Origin: Ruegeria sp. ANG-R
GTDB taxonomy: Bacteria > Pseudomonadota > Alphaproteobacteria > Rhodobacterales > Rhodobacteraceae
Direction: 5' to 3'
NCBI RefSeq assembly: GCF_000813985.1
Contig: NZ_JWLJ01000001.1
Coordinates: forward strand, 62,001 to 126,000
DNA length: 64,000 nt
The position numbers and the translations under genes are program-made. Below, piece after piece: positions 12,001-19,010 of this stretch (positions are counted from its first letter, which is position 1; every line of letters starts with the position of its first letter). The notes beneath the pieces were generated by a model that worked only from the letters and a program-made list of their open reading frames with translations, was not told the DNA's origin and did no database searches.

Positions 12001-13880
12001 TTGCCGGGGCAATAAACGGTACGGCTGTCATCGAAGCAGGCCAAATCCGCTATACGCCAAATGCCGACTTCAACGGCAGCGAGACGCTGACATATACCGT
12101 TGACGATGGCAACGATGGAACGGATACCGCAACCGTGACCGTCACCGTTACACCTGCGAACGACGCGCCGGTGGCCTCAGACGATATGGCAAGCCTTGAT
12201 GAGGATGGAACGATCCTGATTGATGTGCTTTCCAACGATAGTGACGTAGATGGCAATACGTTGACTATCGCGGGTGTCATAGGCGCGGCAAATGGGACTG
12301 CCTCCGTCGAAGCCGGTCAGATCCGCTACACGCCCAACGCGGGTTTCGCCGGGAGCGAGACCCTTACCTATACGATTGATGACGGCAATGGTGGCACGGA
12401 CACCGCAACCGTGTCTGTCACCGTGATACAGGGCAATGACGTCCCAATCGCAATCAATGACTCGGCAAGCCTGAATCAGGATGGCACGGTTCTGATCGAC
12501 GTGCTGGCCAATGACAGCGATCCGGATGGGGATGCTCTGACCATCACGGGCGTTGTGGGTGCGTTGAACGGGACAGCGGTAATCGAAGCCGGTCAGATCC
12601 GCTACACGCCAGCCAGCGGCTTTAGCGGGACCGACACAATCAACTATACGATTTCGGACGGAGCTGGCGGCACTGCATCGGCATCGGTTGCAATCCAGGT
12701 CAACGCGGTACCAACGGGCGCTCCAATCGTCGTGGATGACTATGTCACGATTGTCAGTGGCGGTACTATTCTTATTGATGCGCTTGCGAATGACAGCGAT
12801 CCCGAGGGTGGCCAGATTTACATCTCCAGTGTCGCCCCGACAATTGCCAAGAGTATTCAGTTTGTTGATGGCAAGATCCTATATGAAGCGTTCGAAAATT
12901 ACACCGGTATTGTCGAGATGGACTACACAGTGTCAGACTTTGACGGCAACAGCACTACCGGTACCGTGTTCATCGACATCGTTGCTCCAAACACCGGACC
13001 AATTGCGAATAACGACACGGCTTCGACCACAGAAAATGAATCTGTTCTGATTGATGTTCTGGCCAATGATGATGCCGGAGGCGGAACACTCAGCATCGCT
13101 TCGGTCACCGCCGCTCTGAGCGGCACGGCTGTGATCGAGAATGGGCAAATCCGCTATACCCCGAACACGGACTTCAACGGCTCGGATACGATCAATTACA
13201 CCATTTCAGATGGCAACGGTGGTGAGGCAACAGCTTCGGTGCAGATCGATGTGGCAGAACTGATCGACGGCGCTCCAATTGTCGTTGACGACTATGTCAC
13301 GGTCGAGAGCGGCGGAACGATTCTGATTGATGCCTTGGCGAACGACAGTGATCCGAATGGAGATGGTATATACATCTCAAATGTCGCTCCAACGATCGCC
13401 CAGAGTCTTCAATTCGTTAACGGGATGATCCAGTATGAAGCGCTGGCCAACTACACAGGCGTCGTTGAGATGGTCTACACGGTTACCGACTATGGCGGCA
13501 CCAGCTCAACAGGATCGGTGTTCATCGATGTTGTCGCACCCGGCAGTATCCCTCCGGCAGCGGCGACAGCCGCTGCGCCTCTCGAAGTTACTGGCACGTC
13601 TGGCAACAATATTCTCACCAGCACTGAGGCTGATGAGGTGTTCACTGGCGGCGGCGGAGCGGACGTCTTTGTTTTCAATGCTCTCGAAGCTGAAGGTGTC
13701 GATAGTATCACTGACTTCGAACTAGGGATTGATACCATCGAACTCGAAGGGAGCACCTATGCTGATTTGACCTTCATCGATACAGGTTCAAGCACACGGG
13801 TGGAATGGAACAATGGTTCTGTAGAGCTTGATGGCATTGCCGTTGCATCGTTGACTGAGGACCAGTTTTTGTTTGTCTAA
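3..13880 (+). CDS. Giant RTX/cadherin-repeat secreted protein, 5' end outside window
   Basis: The reading frame is open from base 3 to the TAA at 13878-13880, so the ATG at 279 is internal and the 4625 visible residues are only the C-terminal part. In order: a non-repeat region with a Gly/Ala-rich hydrophobic stretch (to nt 700); RTX nonapeptides (GGxGxDxL type) alternating with haemolysin-related domains ending in FADGT-W (nt 770-4920); two dystroglycan-type cadherin-like domains with the PSWLSF motif (4940-5560); more RTX/haemolysin-related modules (5560-9340); five cadherin-like repeats with the ANDSD motif (9350-10790); a lectin-like insert (10800-11590); seven more cadherin-like repeats (11610-13560); a last RTX piece and an acidic tail ending DQFLFV. 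The tail is typical of type I secretion substrates. Likely a calcium-stiffened cell-surface adhesin or extracellular protein. No catalytic domain is visible in this part. No secretion ABC/MFP/TolC genes lie immediately downstream. Confidence 0.93.
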   Translation, partial: TIDGDKQLLGGAGFDLDKFDYAHNLGASRYYPAFNNTGYDPILEEQAYLDGALEAYQRVADIGLAVAGVGGGIGALTARATGGLGGALWAGLMGTTFIAMAILENTKFKTAYQPIQSRKYFGVHGEQYILGEQQEGGGQKLTIIVDPEDTAARQEIIVNNWKQGDLGIRLEIQAAGQGFDIPGNGTARDGKLVTEQDLSDANFSDEYIRGLLEPLGFVPQNLSSGQNPEPPMAAAAAAPEGSSGSDSGFVRQGSDQSETLGGRAGADTLIGHAGDDTLVGAGGRDVYVFDVGDGADTIIDTSSEGGVIRFRSDVDFASITYEEVPGDAGQTDYLITYGTGDSIRIKDWSKLDTATQAAWTFEELGPTADVPQSYLDVPDRSEPTPILQGTADDDTLRGTERADVMEGYGGNDDISGGGGADIITGGSGNDLLLGGAGRDQLDGGDGDDILAGGIGRDILNGGGGNDTYLFDLGDGADSITDSSGFNTLRFGPGIVASDIQITRSTVSNTVLTIASSGETVTIFGQYASDGSAGSGGVDRIEFADGVIWNRTDIEQIYLAQNRTSGADNLIGFDGRDIMIGGQGDDHLSGAGGADDYIWNLGDGNDQITDGATSSDPSASNRLLLGEGIAPEDVSIQRGGGEVSGVYWNGEEYVETASNPGDLFLIIAGDDGGMIEINGYFDGRGINLINFADGTVWTRDYIYERSNQEQVTDGNDRIYGTPDDDVIDGGAGNDLIEDGAGDDTLIGGAGDDELGRAYSSEGDDTFVGGAGDDTLIGWTGRDTYVFGAGFGNDRVIDGRSEFADGSENRMVFTHHTLSDFTFLATGDQGLDLLMQTSDGLNSVYVQNWVQRKWVSTSGGWGEIRWQSLGDFEFADGQIVSSAQIAAIAEIAGEIPSSQHGTDSADVLNGTEQRDRIVGGDGDDQISGGDGADYLLGGSGEDQITGDDGADVITGGDGGDTVHAGTGDDLIFGGAGADDLSGDGDNDFVGGGAGADTLSGGAGDDELHGDGGDDILTGGRGNDELTGGAGSDTYHFNFGDGQDEIDMRSGGASGDVEILELGPGLTLNMMRFEFFDGTVNTPPGLRISFANGTTDHIHLVDALSGGLPTEIRFSDGFSITGQELLTLAVGSTDGDDAIVGSAEFEDRNWKIQYGGAGDDFHNDLNANTAIIFGRNDGNDRVHVRDNTFLFNGEYDVRVQILGYTSDETIISRGGPENDDLIISFTTGSDTLTDINHFGPAGLFANDGIDSIRFEDGTIWNADELARRTGDASGTGSDADETITGTSSDESFDGAGGDDTYVYEQGGGSDVIADSGAEAGETDTLELGAGIVPQNVTVERNGNDLILTIGSETITLSGQLSGGGAGVERVAFTNGDVWTRDTLISKLAEEQSSAGDDVISGGEGEQTLDGGTGSDTLDGGAGGDTYVYRLGDGDDVIVEGATTGTDRLQFETSVDSQSTQLLRDVANPDDLLIRTQDGATVRVVDQFADGGLEEIRFTDGTFLNRVAIEERSLADSQSDGDDFIVGTDGADVFRAGKGNDQIDGGLGADVYTFNPGDGVNVIADSGAGNEDGLTIGGGLTSDDVSFARVGDDLVLTFPGMPGDQITITDHFDGHAVAGILFSDGALWSAEMVSHMAENGTMLPGAEPEMVPVPPSGPFEAQVAIEDEAFSFTLPSGVFQNAGSVVISLANGDPLPSWLSFADGTFTGTPGADDVGVLELELSGLDANGDPRTETLYVGVADVNDAPVANGSIADTEVLSNQDMFVDLSSADFSDEDDSELFLRLEMADGSDLPTWLSFDQVAMTVTGRPPSYLVSAQDPVLGIELRLIAEDDAGLTVEQDFTLSVRRSDPTSTRDGTTGDDTLTGSRGANIFQGYEGNDTFRGNGGDDIYVFGLGDGQDYIDRDNTDSRRDDSTGGTIRFGEGISADDIVLSRTGYTDDAGIADYEYYENDLIITFANSPGDRLEIEGQFDPMVDGKPTISRVEFHDGTIWTADDLVAPFLVPSSEIVGGSTDDIITGSAADETLIGLYGDDTLDGGAGDDVLAGGYGNDTYVFGYGSGHDQIIDLRDDHKPITIDTLRFGPGISVDDLTFELTNEAPNWLSSSPGRAGLRIGLKDSPDDSILLTDQYMFQIGRSYGIDRFVFEDETELTLQDLDNLIVGDGARTGTAGDDVIIGTTADELITGGAGVDRLYGGLGDDIYFWAPGDGNDVITESDDRTFDILQLGGSLTANDVVMRRGEGNQSDNLYLDIIPTGESILISSQFQVSLEEFDPNSSDERLVLVPVIDEIRFSDGTAWNYEYIRDLFTTGTPDDQVLHGYEFQDDVLDGGAGDDVLMGYGGDDVYVFGRGYGHDTIKEYGPYNLFERDLNVIRFVGNIRPEDVRVERIEGPDAQSGVYHRFVIADTGESITIGDDIDLGRRMQYEVRFEDAGITWDLDDVTKAYLEAIPTDGDDLYRGSGTYSFSKGGTINTGAGDDTLVYTANDNLSGGSGSDTYLPGALADHGVRIEDIGDVSDVDRLHLEFGSVSEPINVSIDNNGRDLLIWEFSDNRAITLVDMVAPAPGSGIEEIILSDGTILDGDWLRANATASSASANVQTGTTDADTLSNGTNSYTDTTFDGGLGDDVLTGSINASDVYLWRPGDGNDRIVDATGGDYVEERDILVMQGVSINDVTLTISGDHLLITHVPTGEVLEVTDHHSRTVTDGYRAGVEEIVFDDGRYYGRDQIDNATRVLGTSADERLDGGYWGDTFDGGLGNDTLVSGPTFEDDDAAETFLYRAGDGNDWIFDDNRSFDADDRLVFLDLNQADIQLSRSGHTLRIDILPTGEVINVANQFYRSYEARGIERIEFEDGSSINGRQAIANLAHIRGDSGNNTLSDPGYGGVLVGEEGNDLLRGGYGDHEYWFSAGDGADIIDEHVTTGSDSIVFDGTVSEEDVSFSRSSNGENLIVTYGSGDSITVLDHLIRPGGEIDRIVFDNGTEWLQEEFIARMNNAGAGDDTVIGSADGETLAGFGGDDILQGLGGEDIYEYGLGDGSDIIRDGGSDEHEIDVLRLGAGILPDEVVVSRDGDNIVLTITATGDTLTLENRLVDVRASADAVQFDDGTYWDYFELLRLSDPALNNDAPTPSDDLATTAVDTAISFDVSELLANDSDPNGDALTLTSVLAPVGGDVALDGNTVTFTPSAGFAGLAEFVYTVTDVFGAISSATTQIKVGDGNIQPTADSDAASVVEDGSILIDVLANDSDFDDDSLTITSVTGAANGTLSIEANQIRYTPNANYYGVETLTYTVDDGNGGTATATITVDVIADNDAPIAVSDVATVAEDSDTLIDALANDSDVDGDTLSITGVSGALNGTAGIENGQIRYTPNANFNGSETLIYTVDDGNGSTATATVIVTVTPENDGPVANQDAAVVVEDGSMLIDVLANDIDIDGDPLTISDVSGAVNGTATVENGQIRYAPNADFNGSETLTYTVDDGNGGSDTASVTVTVTAENDDPTAMDDSVVADENIAVVIDVLANDGDIEGHTLTITEIDGQAVSVGSVVTLNSGASVELMPDNSLRFEQNGAYTTLNDGETAQETVTYTVDDGNGGTATAVANITISGRGTAPTPIGESGTVSVAQTGPDQWHSVSFSAAISDAVVVLGPVTNVDGDPVTTRVRNVTDTGFEFQIDEWDYLDGTHGLESLGWLAVSAGTHELESGQKIVAGTASVSTGFTQLSYGETLVNPIVLSEVTSVNETDAVTTRMRNVTNTGFQAQIEEQESSGAHVAETVSWIALESGAGAGFEAFRTADQLDERVDRFDFTTSFGSAPVLLADMQSTDGGDTSTVRMQSLDATGVSLFVAEEQSKNVEVGHTNETAGILALSGGLLFAGGATANSAPDAVDDSITVTEDGTVLIDVLGNDSDADGDALTITAVSGATNGTAVIEAGQIRYTPTTDFNGTETLTYTIDDGNGEADTATVTIDVIASNDAPEAVDDASSVVEDGTVLIDVLANDTDIDVDTLTITGVAGAINGTAVIEAGQIRYTPNADFNGSETLTYTVDDGNDGTDTATVTVTVTPANDAPVASDDMASLDEDGTILIDVLSNDSDVDGNTLTIAGVIGAANGTASVEAGQIRYTPNAGFAGSETLTYTIDDGNGGTDTATVSVTVIQGNDVPIAINDSASLNQDGTVLIDVLANDSDPDGDALTITGVVGALNGTAVIEAGQIRYTPASGFSGTDTINYTISDGAGGTASASVAIQVNAVPTGAPIVVDDYVTIVSGGTILIDALANDSDPEGGQIYISSVAPTIAKSIQFVDGKILYEAFENYTGIVEMDYTVSDFDGNSTTGTVFIDIVAPNTGPIANNDTASTTENESVLIDVLANDDAGGGTLSIASVTAALSGTAVIENGQIRYTPNTDFNGSDTINYTISDGNGGEATASVQIDVAELIDGAPIVVDDYVTVESGGTILIDALANDSDPNGDGIYISNVAPTIAQSLQFVNGMIQYEALANYTGVVEMVYTVTDYGGTSSTGSVFIDVVAPGSIPPAAATAAAPLEVTGTSGNNILTSTEADEVFTGGGGADVFVFNALEAEGVDSITDFELGIDTIELEGSTYADLTFIDTGSSTRVEWNNGSVELDGIAVASLTEDQFLFV

Positions 13881-13887
13881 GCTTCCA

Positions 13888-13924
13888 AAGCTGCTGTTTT
13901 CTTTCTCAAGGCAAACAGCAGCTT
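13888..13924 (+). terminator. Hairpin after the giant RTX gene
   Basis: A perfect 12-bp inverted repeat (AAGCTGCTGTTT and its complement) with a 13-base loop starts eight bases after the stop codon. No T-run follows, so it may act as a terminator or as an mRNA 3'-end stabiliser. Confidence 0.6.
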
Positions 13925-14602
13925 CGCTCGCGCATCGTGGCCATTGGCGAGTCATGCCGGGATTTGACCTGTACCCGAGGCTCCGCCATTCATAACGAGA
14001 GTCTGCAGGTTTAGTTTGTCTGACGTCAGCGCCTACCGGAAAGATTTAGGGCTTGACCGCGTTACGGATGCGATTGGTGATGGTAGATTGATATGGTGCA
14101 TTTCAAGTGATCCACAAGCTCACGGAGTGATCTAATGTAAGCGTTGCATCAAGCCTCCAATTGGCCCACTTATTGTTCATTCTATTAAGCTGTATGGTGG
14201 CGCCAACCTAACGACGAACATTCTGGGGTGTCGTCAGGCAAACTTACCGCGCGCAGTTTTCAACAGAATCTCTGTGCGGAACCTGGATTTGCTTTATGGT
14301 TACGCAAACAACATAGGCTCCTCACTTTGAGACAAAGTTATCCAAAACAAGATTGAAAGAAAATTGAATCAAACGTCGGTTTCCATCTCTGCCGGAAAAC
14401 GCAACACTTGGAAGTGTCTATTAAGCCTTTCCAGACAAGCTTTCTCCGCTTTGTGCGTACGAAAGCTTGGTGATGATAGTTGCTTGAAATGCTGACATTC
14501 GCCAAATCATAGAAATCGAGATGCAAACGAACTCATTGCTCGCGCATAATCCTGTCATGTGCCCGGACGATTTCAATGCCGAAAGGACGTTGGCCAAAAG
14601 GT
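13925..14602. other. Intergenic, no gene recognised
   Basis: About 680 bases between the giant gene and the converging response regulator. Only short open stretches exist. One on the plus strand, about 14010-14137, is open for some 40 codons without a start, and I cannot assign it. The rest looks AT-richer than its neighbours and may be decayed sequence. Confidence 0.5.
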
Positions 14603-15289
14603 TCAATTCGGGATCTCATCATATGAATACCCCACGCCATAAGAAGACCGGATGGGCTCCCAATCCTGCTGGAGCGCTCTCGCCTTCATTCTGATGTTTT
14701 GAACATGACTGTCGATTGTCCGATCAAAGACTTCCACGTCATCAGAGTACGCCATATCCAAAAGTTGACCGCGGGAATAAATGCGCCCTGGATGACGATG
14801 CAGAACCTGAAACAATTGGAATTCGCGCCGCGTCAGGTGAAGGTCTCTCCCGTCGAGCGAGACAACGCGGCGATCTGGATCCACCCGAACCCGCTCCTGC
14901 GTTAGATTCCTAGTCCGAGCGCGGCTGCGGCGAAGCACTGCTTTGACGCGGGCAACCATTTCGCGGGGGGAAAACGGTTTGCAAAGATAATCATCGGCAC
15001 CGATCTCAAGACCCAGTAGCCGGTCGATTTCTTCGGTTTTTGCGGTTTCCATGATGATCGGCACGTCGCTGGTGCTGCGCAGCTCGCGGCAGATGGACAC
15101 ACCATCTTTGCCGGGCAGCATGAGATCAAGCACAACCAGCGACGGATCTATCCGGGCGATGTGCTTCACTGCATCCGTGCCTTCTGAAATATGCGTTACT
15201 TCGAACCCGGCGTTTTCCAGATACTTTCGGAGGATACCTGCCAACGCTGTTTCATCCTCGACAATGACGATGCATTCACGCGCGGCCAT
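14603..15289 (-). CDS. baeR: OmpR-family response regulator, BaeR-like
   Basis: A 228-residue two-component response regulator. An N-terminal receiver domain shows the acidic pocket (VEDE), the phospho-acceptor Asp in VLDLMLPGKDG, and the conserved Lys in CKPFSPRE. It is followed by a winged-helix DNA-binding domain (LTRREFQLFQVL, then DRTIDSHVQNIRMK and YGVGY). The EIDRLLGLEIGADDY segment is very close to what I recall of E. coli BaeR, which controls envelope-stress and efflux genes. The ATG at 15289 is preferred over upstream alternatives because GGAAG lies just before it. The gene overlaps the 3' end of the sensor kinase by 14 bases, so the two form one transcript. As the partner kinase carries a stop codon, the signalling pathway may be impaired. 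The assignment to BaeR rather than another OmpR paralogue is by resemblance. Confidence 0.9.
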   Translation of the reverse strand: MAARECIVIVEDETALAGILRKYLENAGFEVTHISEGTDAVKHIARIDPSLVVLDLMLPGKDGVSICRELRSTSDVPIIMETAKTEEIDRLLGLEIGADDYLCKPFSPREMVARVKAVLRRSRARTRNLTQERVRVDPDRRVVSLDGRDLHLTRREFQLFQVLHRHPGRIYSRGQLLDMAYSDDVEVFDRTIDSHVQNIRMKARALQQDWEPIRSSYGVGYSYDEIPN

Positions 15290-16709
15290 GTTTGTCTTCC
15301 CTTGCTGGCAGTCCAATCAAAACCTGCAACCCCCCGAGCGGTGAAGCTCCGGCCGAGATCGTTCCGTGATGCGCCAGGATGATGGCTCTGCAAATCGCCA
15401 AGCCCAGCCCTGACCCGCCATGCGCGCGTGAGCGTGACGTCTCGGCGCGGTAGAACCGCTCAACGATCTGTTCGATTGTATCGGTCGCCGGGCCGGGAGA
15501 GCTGTCGTCGAATTGCAGGAAAACTTGACCTTGATCTGACCAGCCGCGAATGCACAACCGACCTGGCGCGTCGGTGTAGCGACAGGAGTTTTCAATTATA
15601 TTGTCGATCACCTGTGTAAGGCGCTTGGCATTGCCGGTGACGAAGGTATTGTTTTCAAACTGCAAATCGATTTGAATCCCAGCCGCTTTCAGCCGCGCTT
15701 CGGCACTGCGAACCTGTTCGTGCAGCACCTCAGACATGTCCAACGGGGCGGCGATACCAGCAGTCAACATCTGACCTTCACCCGCGAATGACAACGTCTT
15801 GATATCTTCCACCAATTGCGACAATCGCATCACCGCGTCGTGCATCAGCGCCAGTGTCCGCGCATCTGCAGACTCGATCCCATCCTGAATTGCCTCGACC
15901 TGAGCCCGCAAGATCGCCAACGGTGTTTGCAATTCGTGCGACGTGTCGGATATCCACTGCTTCTCTGCCGCTCGGGCCTTTTCAAGATTGTGTGCCATTG
16001 CGTTGGTATCATCAATTAACTCACCTAACTCATCGTGCCGGTCATTGGTGATCCGCACGCTCAGATCACCGCCGGACATGCGACGTGCACCCGCGGCAAG
16101 TTTCCGGATAGGATTCACCAACCTGCGTCCCAACAACAGCGCCGAGACAACCGAAAGCAACAGCGCCCCGATGAAGACGAAAAAGAGGTTGCGATGCTGG
16201 CCTCGCAAAAAGAAACTGGTGGTATCCACTTAAACATCGGCTACAGAAGAAAGTCCGACCCACCCGACCGGAGCTTCCTTTTGTCCGGGCAATAGTATCG
16301 GCAATGTCTCGACAACATCACCGCGGATCTGTGGCGCGATGATTTCGGCCCCATCTTGATTCAGCAGAAACAGCTTCGCTTCCAACGATGGAGGCCCGCC
16401 AACTGTCTCGCCCAGACCTGTGTCATTCTCTTCAATCTTTGGATGGGCGTAATGTTCGGCAACGAAGTCCTGCCAGGCATTCGGGTCGCTTGTCAGATCG
16501 GGCCAATGGGGGTTCTCAGGGTCATAGCGCTGCCCAAGAGTTTCAGCCATGCCCGCAAACATCCCCAACTCTTCATGCAGAAGATAGCGGGCAAAACCAT
16601 CGTGCATCGACCAAATCACTGCCGCCGCCAGCATGGCGATGATGAACATGGATGAGGCCACGAAGGCAAAGAAGAATTGAGCCGTAAGAGAGCGTGTCAT
16701 GTCATTCAT
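15276..16709 (-). pseudogene. baeS: BaeS-like sensor histidine kinase split by an in-frame stop
   Basis: Two abutting open segments in the same frame make one sensor kinase. The upstream part (16230-16709) has a first membrane helix near its start and a periplasmic domain. It ends at TAA (16230-16232) shortly before the second membrane helix. The downstream part (15276-16229, first codon GTG) holds the second helix (about its residues 15-33), HAMP, the phospho-acceptor His98 in SHELQTPL, the N-box (IIENSCRYT) and G-boxes (DDSSPGP, GGSGLGLA). All catalytic motifs are intact, so a cytoplasmic-core fragment with one membrane anchor could still be made from the GTG, but without sensing of the periplasm. 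The stop could be a real nonsense mutation or a base-call error. The order kinase then regulator with overlap is normal for baeSR-like pairs. Confidence 0.85.
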
Positions 16710-17013
16710 GCTATCGCTTGTGACGGCGAATTGTGCAGTAACTTTGCGAGATTCCATCAAAGATCAATTGCAAGGTTTTTCCGCTCAGATGTGACTACCA
16801 GACAGGCGGTGGAAAAGTCCCTGAAATGCAATGAGAGCAATGAATATCCGACTGGAAAACTTCTGATTGAGGCTAAGACACTGTGCCCACTTCGCGCGGA
16901 TTGCCCGTGCTTGTCCATGCTTGGAAAATAACCCTGGCCTGCAAATTTCCTGCACATTCTTATTTCAAACACGTTTCAAGACTTACCAGATTCCAATGAG
17001 ACAGGAACACATT
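16710..17013. promoter_or_regulatory. Divergent promoter region, kinase / YceI
   Basis: About 300 bases separate the divergently read kinase and YceI genes. It should hold both promoters. I see no convincing operator repeat. No gene is supported here. Confidence 0.4.
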
Positions 17014-17666
17014 ATGGATATGCAAAAACATGAACAGGCCACCCGCACCCCATCGCGTCTGGGTGGTTTCGCCAAACAAGCGTCGTTGGGTGCGGCCTGG
17101 GCGTCGCCGTGACTTCTCTGGGAGGTGCTCAGGTCAGCGCGCAGGAAGTCTACAAAGCCGACCCGACCCATACCGAGCTGCGCTTTGGCTGGAACCATAG
17201 CGGGATGTCAAACCAGTCCGGCGAATTTCACAAGGTTGATGGCACGCTTGTTCTGGACCGCGATGATCTGACCGCATCGACGATATCGGTCAAAATCGAC
17301 ATTAACAGCGTTTCGACCGGTGTCCCGATGCTGGACGAACATTTGAAAGAGCCGGACTTTTTCGATGCGGCGAGTCTGCCGGAAGCAACTTTTGAAAGCA
17401 CGCAGATCACCTTGACCGGTGAAAAGACTGCCGAAGTCACAGGCGATCTGACCATTCGTGACGTGACCTTGCCAATCACCCTGAGTACGACTCTGACCTT
17501 TGATGATGAACATCCGCAGGGCGGCGTGTTTGCCGAATACGCGGGTCACTGGGTTGCCTTCTCGGCCACCGGCACCATCGAATATCCGAAAGCCTTTGGC
17601 GTTGGGCCATTCCCGGTCGGAGAGATGGAGCTTGTCATCAACACAGAGTTGCAGATTCAGGAATAA
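17014..17666 (+). pseudogene. YceI-family periplasmic protein, frameshift in signal peptide
   Basis: YceI proteins are exported lipocalin-like beta-barrels that bind polyisoprenoid-type lipids. The mature part is complete: EVYKADPTHTELRFGWNH at its start, then a central DLTIRDVTLPITL stretch, ending about residue 185. The natural start is the ATG at 17014 (AGGAA 6 bases upstream), giving MDMQKHEQ and a signal-peptide n-region. That frame ends at TGA 17110-17112. The hydrophobic core and cleavage site (GLGVAVTSLGGAQVSA) are in another frame. One extra G near 17092-17096 would join the two frames into a normal signal peptide. So this is either a 1-base deletion (pseudogene) or a sequence error. 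Initiation at GTG 17109 would give a protein lacking the n-region and most of the core, unlikely to be exported. It lies divergent from the BaeSR-like pair and could be part of its envelope-stress regulon. Confidence 0.85.
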
Positions 17667-17685
17667 TCTTCGCTAAGACACGAGG

Positions 17686-17714
17686 AAGGTTTGGTGCCCC
17701 GTGCACCCAGCCTT
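17686..17714 (+). terminator. Hairpin after YceI gene
   Basis: Arms 17686-17697 and 17703-17714 pair over 12 positions with one mismatch and one G-U, around a 5-base loop, 20 bases after the stop. No T-run follows. Confidence 0.5.
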
Positions 17715-17954
17715 TCAGATGCATTCGGCAGCGACAGGCTCATTCTTTCTGATAGGTAACGCGCCAAAATCAATTCCCTGGAAAAACGCCTGCCGCGCCG
17801 ACGGAAACATCCATTGGTTTCGTTAAACAGTAAGCGCGATGCACTCTTGGCGTCCTAGAAGTCATTCCGTCTTCCCTCTGACCAAACGAGCCGCGTGTTG
17901 TCGATGATCATCCTCACCGTTCATGTGTGGTCCCCGTCATATCGGAGGCCGACT

Positions 17955-18145
17955 GTGTTGAACCGTTCTTCACCTTATTGGCTATGGGTATTGCTAAGCC
18001 TGCCACCGTTTTTTGGACCTACGAGGTCGTCGCCTCGACCGAACCCAGAATTTTCCACCTACTGGTTCACCCGACCGGTGAATGGGCTGCCCGGCTGTTG
18101 ATCCTCGCGATGATGATCACTCCTCTGATGCTCTTGTTCAAAACA
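17955..18145 (+). pseudogene. Remnant of ferric-reductase-like transmembrane protein
   Basis: Only the first one or two membrane helices of a ferric-reductase/MsrQ-like haem membrane protein can be read. In one frame from GTG 17955: a start resembling VLNRSSPYWLWVLLSLPP. In a second frame: VFWTYEVVASTEP, then HPTGEWAARLLILAMMITPL, which matches the usual beginning of this family. The frames switch at a run of six T near 18009-18014, where one extra T would restore a single frame. After LMLLFK the sequence stops resembling the family, so the gene is both frameshifted and cut off. Such proteins often sit beside YceI or cytochrome b561 genes, which fits its place. The family call rests on a short match, so moderate confidence. 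Confidence 0.6.
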
Positions 18146-18364
18146 GCAAGCCAAGCAATGACAGCGGGCAGGTTTCCAAGCAGGTTCAGCACAAGGCTGT
18201 CTGGCGAAAACATGAAAAGTCTGCACTCGTCAAATCGTTTGTGGGTTGGGCAAAAGACGCTTTGACTTAGTTGACGAAATTGCGGTCATTGAAACACGTG
18301 CAGCGAAAGCGGGGTTTGTCCGTAAAGCGGTCCCTGGCGTCAATGAGGGTCACACGTCTAGATA

Positions 18365-18805
18365 TCACGTCTCGATAGTATGAGTTGCATATTCATGGCT
18401 GACCCGGAAGAAACCAATGGCTTCATAGAACGCGTTTGCATTTTGATCAGGCGTGCGAAGTCTGACAGAAGTAAACGGGGTTTTGCTATGGTTCAGGAGT
18501 TGTTTGACCAATTTACTGGCGATTCCTTTTCTTCTGTAAGCTTTCAGAACGTAAATATGACGGAGACGTCCAATGTCTTGATCAGTGAAGGGGTCGACGT
18601 TGACCCCACCACATCCAACTAATACCTCGTCAATGAACACGCCAAGAAAGCACTCGCCTGTTTTATCGAAATTGTTGGTGCCAGATTTGGCTTCATTGAT
18701 CAGGCGTCCAACAAATGCATAACCTTGCTCTTTTGCCTCAATGGCCAACCTTTCAAGCTGACTTGAACTTGGTCTCAGGGGGGCAATCTTGATCATGTTC
18801 GACAT
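18365..18805 (-). CDS. GNAT-family N-acetyltransferase
   Basis: A 146-residue acetyltransferase of the GNAT fold, transferring acetyl from acetyl-CoA to an amine whose identity cannot be read from the sequence. The acetyl-CoA binding loop appears as RRKGIASKL after the strand GRLRHIYV (about residues 79-99). The C-terminal NANAFYEAIGF motif is typical. The length fits a single-domain GNAT. Met1 or Met4 could start translation; GGAG lies just before the first. It is isolated between remnants on both sides and points back toward the YceI gene, so no operon context helps with its substrate. Confidence 0.85.
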   Translation of the reverse strand: MSNMIKIAPLRPSSSQLERLAIEAKEQGYAFVGRLINEAKSGTNNFDKTGECFLGVFIDEVLVGCGGVNVDPFTDQDIGRLRHIYVLKAYRRKGIASKLVKQLLNHSKTPFTSVRLRTPDQNANAFYEAIGFFRVSHEYATHTIET

Positions 18806-19010
18806 GAACTCCGAATAGCAAGGTTCTTATTGGAAGGCAGCTTTGTTCTCGCCGTCGACATTCGCTTCCTATCGTTGACTTCGACGTCGATCATTCCGCC
18901 AAATTCATACGTTCGTGGCACTAGCGAAACTGCCGTCTTTCGCATTCCATGATTTCCGGAAGCGGTCATTTGCGTAGATGTAGCGAAATAGAACGTTGTC
19001 CTCCGCATAG

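Noticed and set aside
9350-13560. A CRISPR-like array of repeats
   Set aside because: The repeats are about 290-base protein-coding modules in one frame with diverging sequences, not short direct repeats with spacers.
14338-14606. Short minus-strand open frames upstream of nothing
   Set aside because: Two overlapping frames without start signals or similarity, after the stop of the response regulator.
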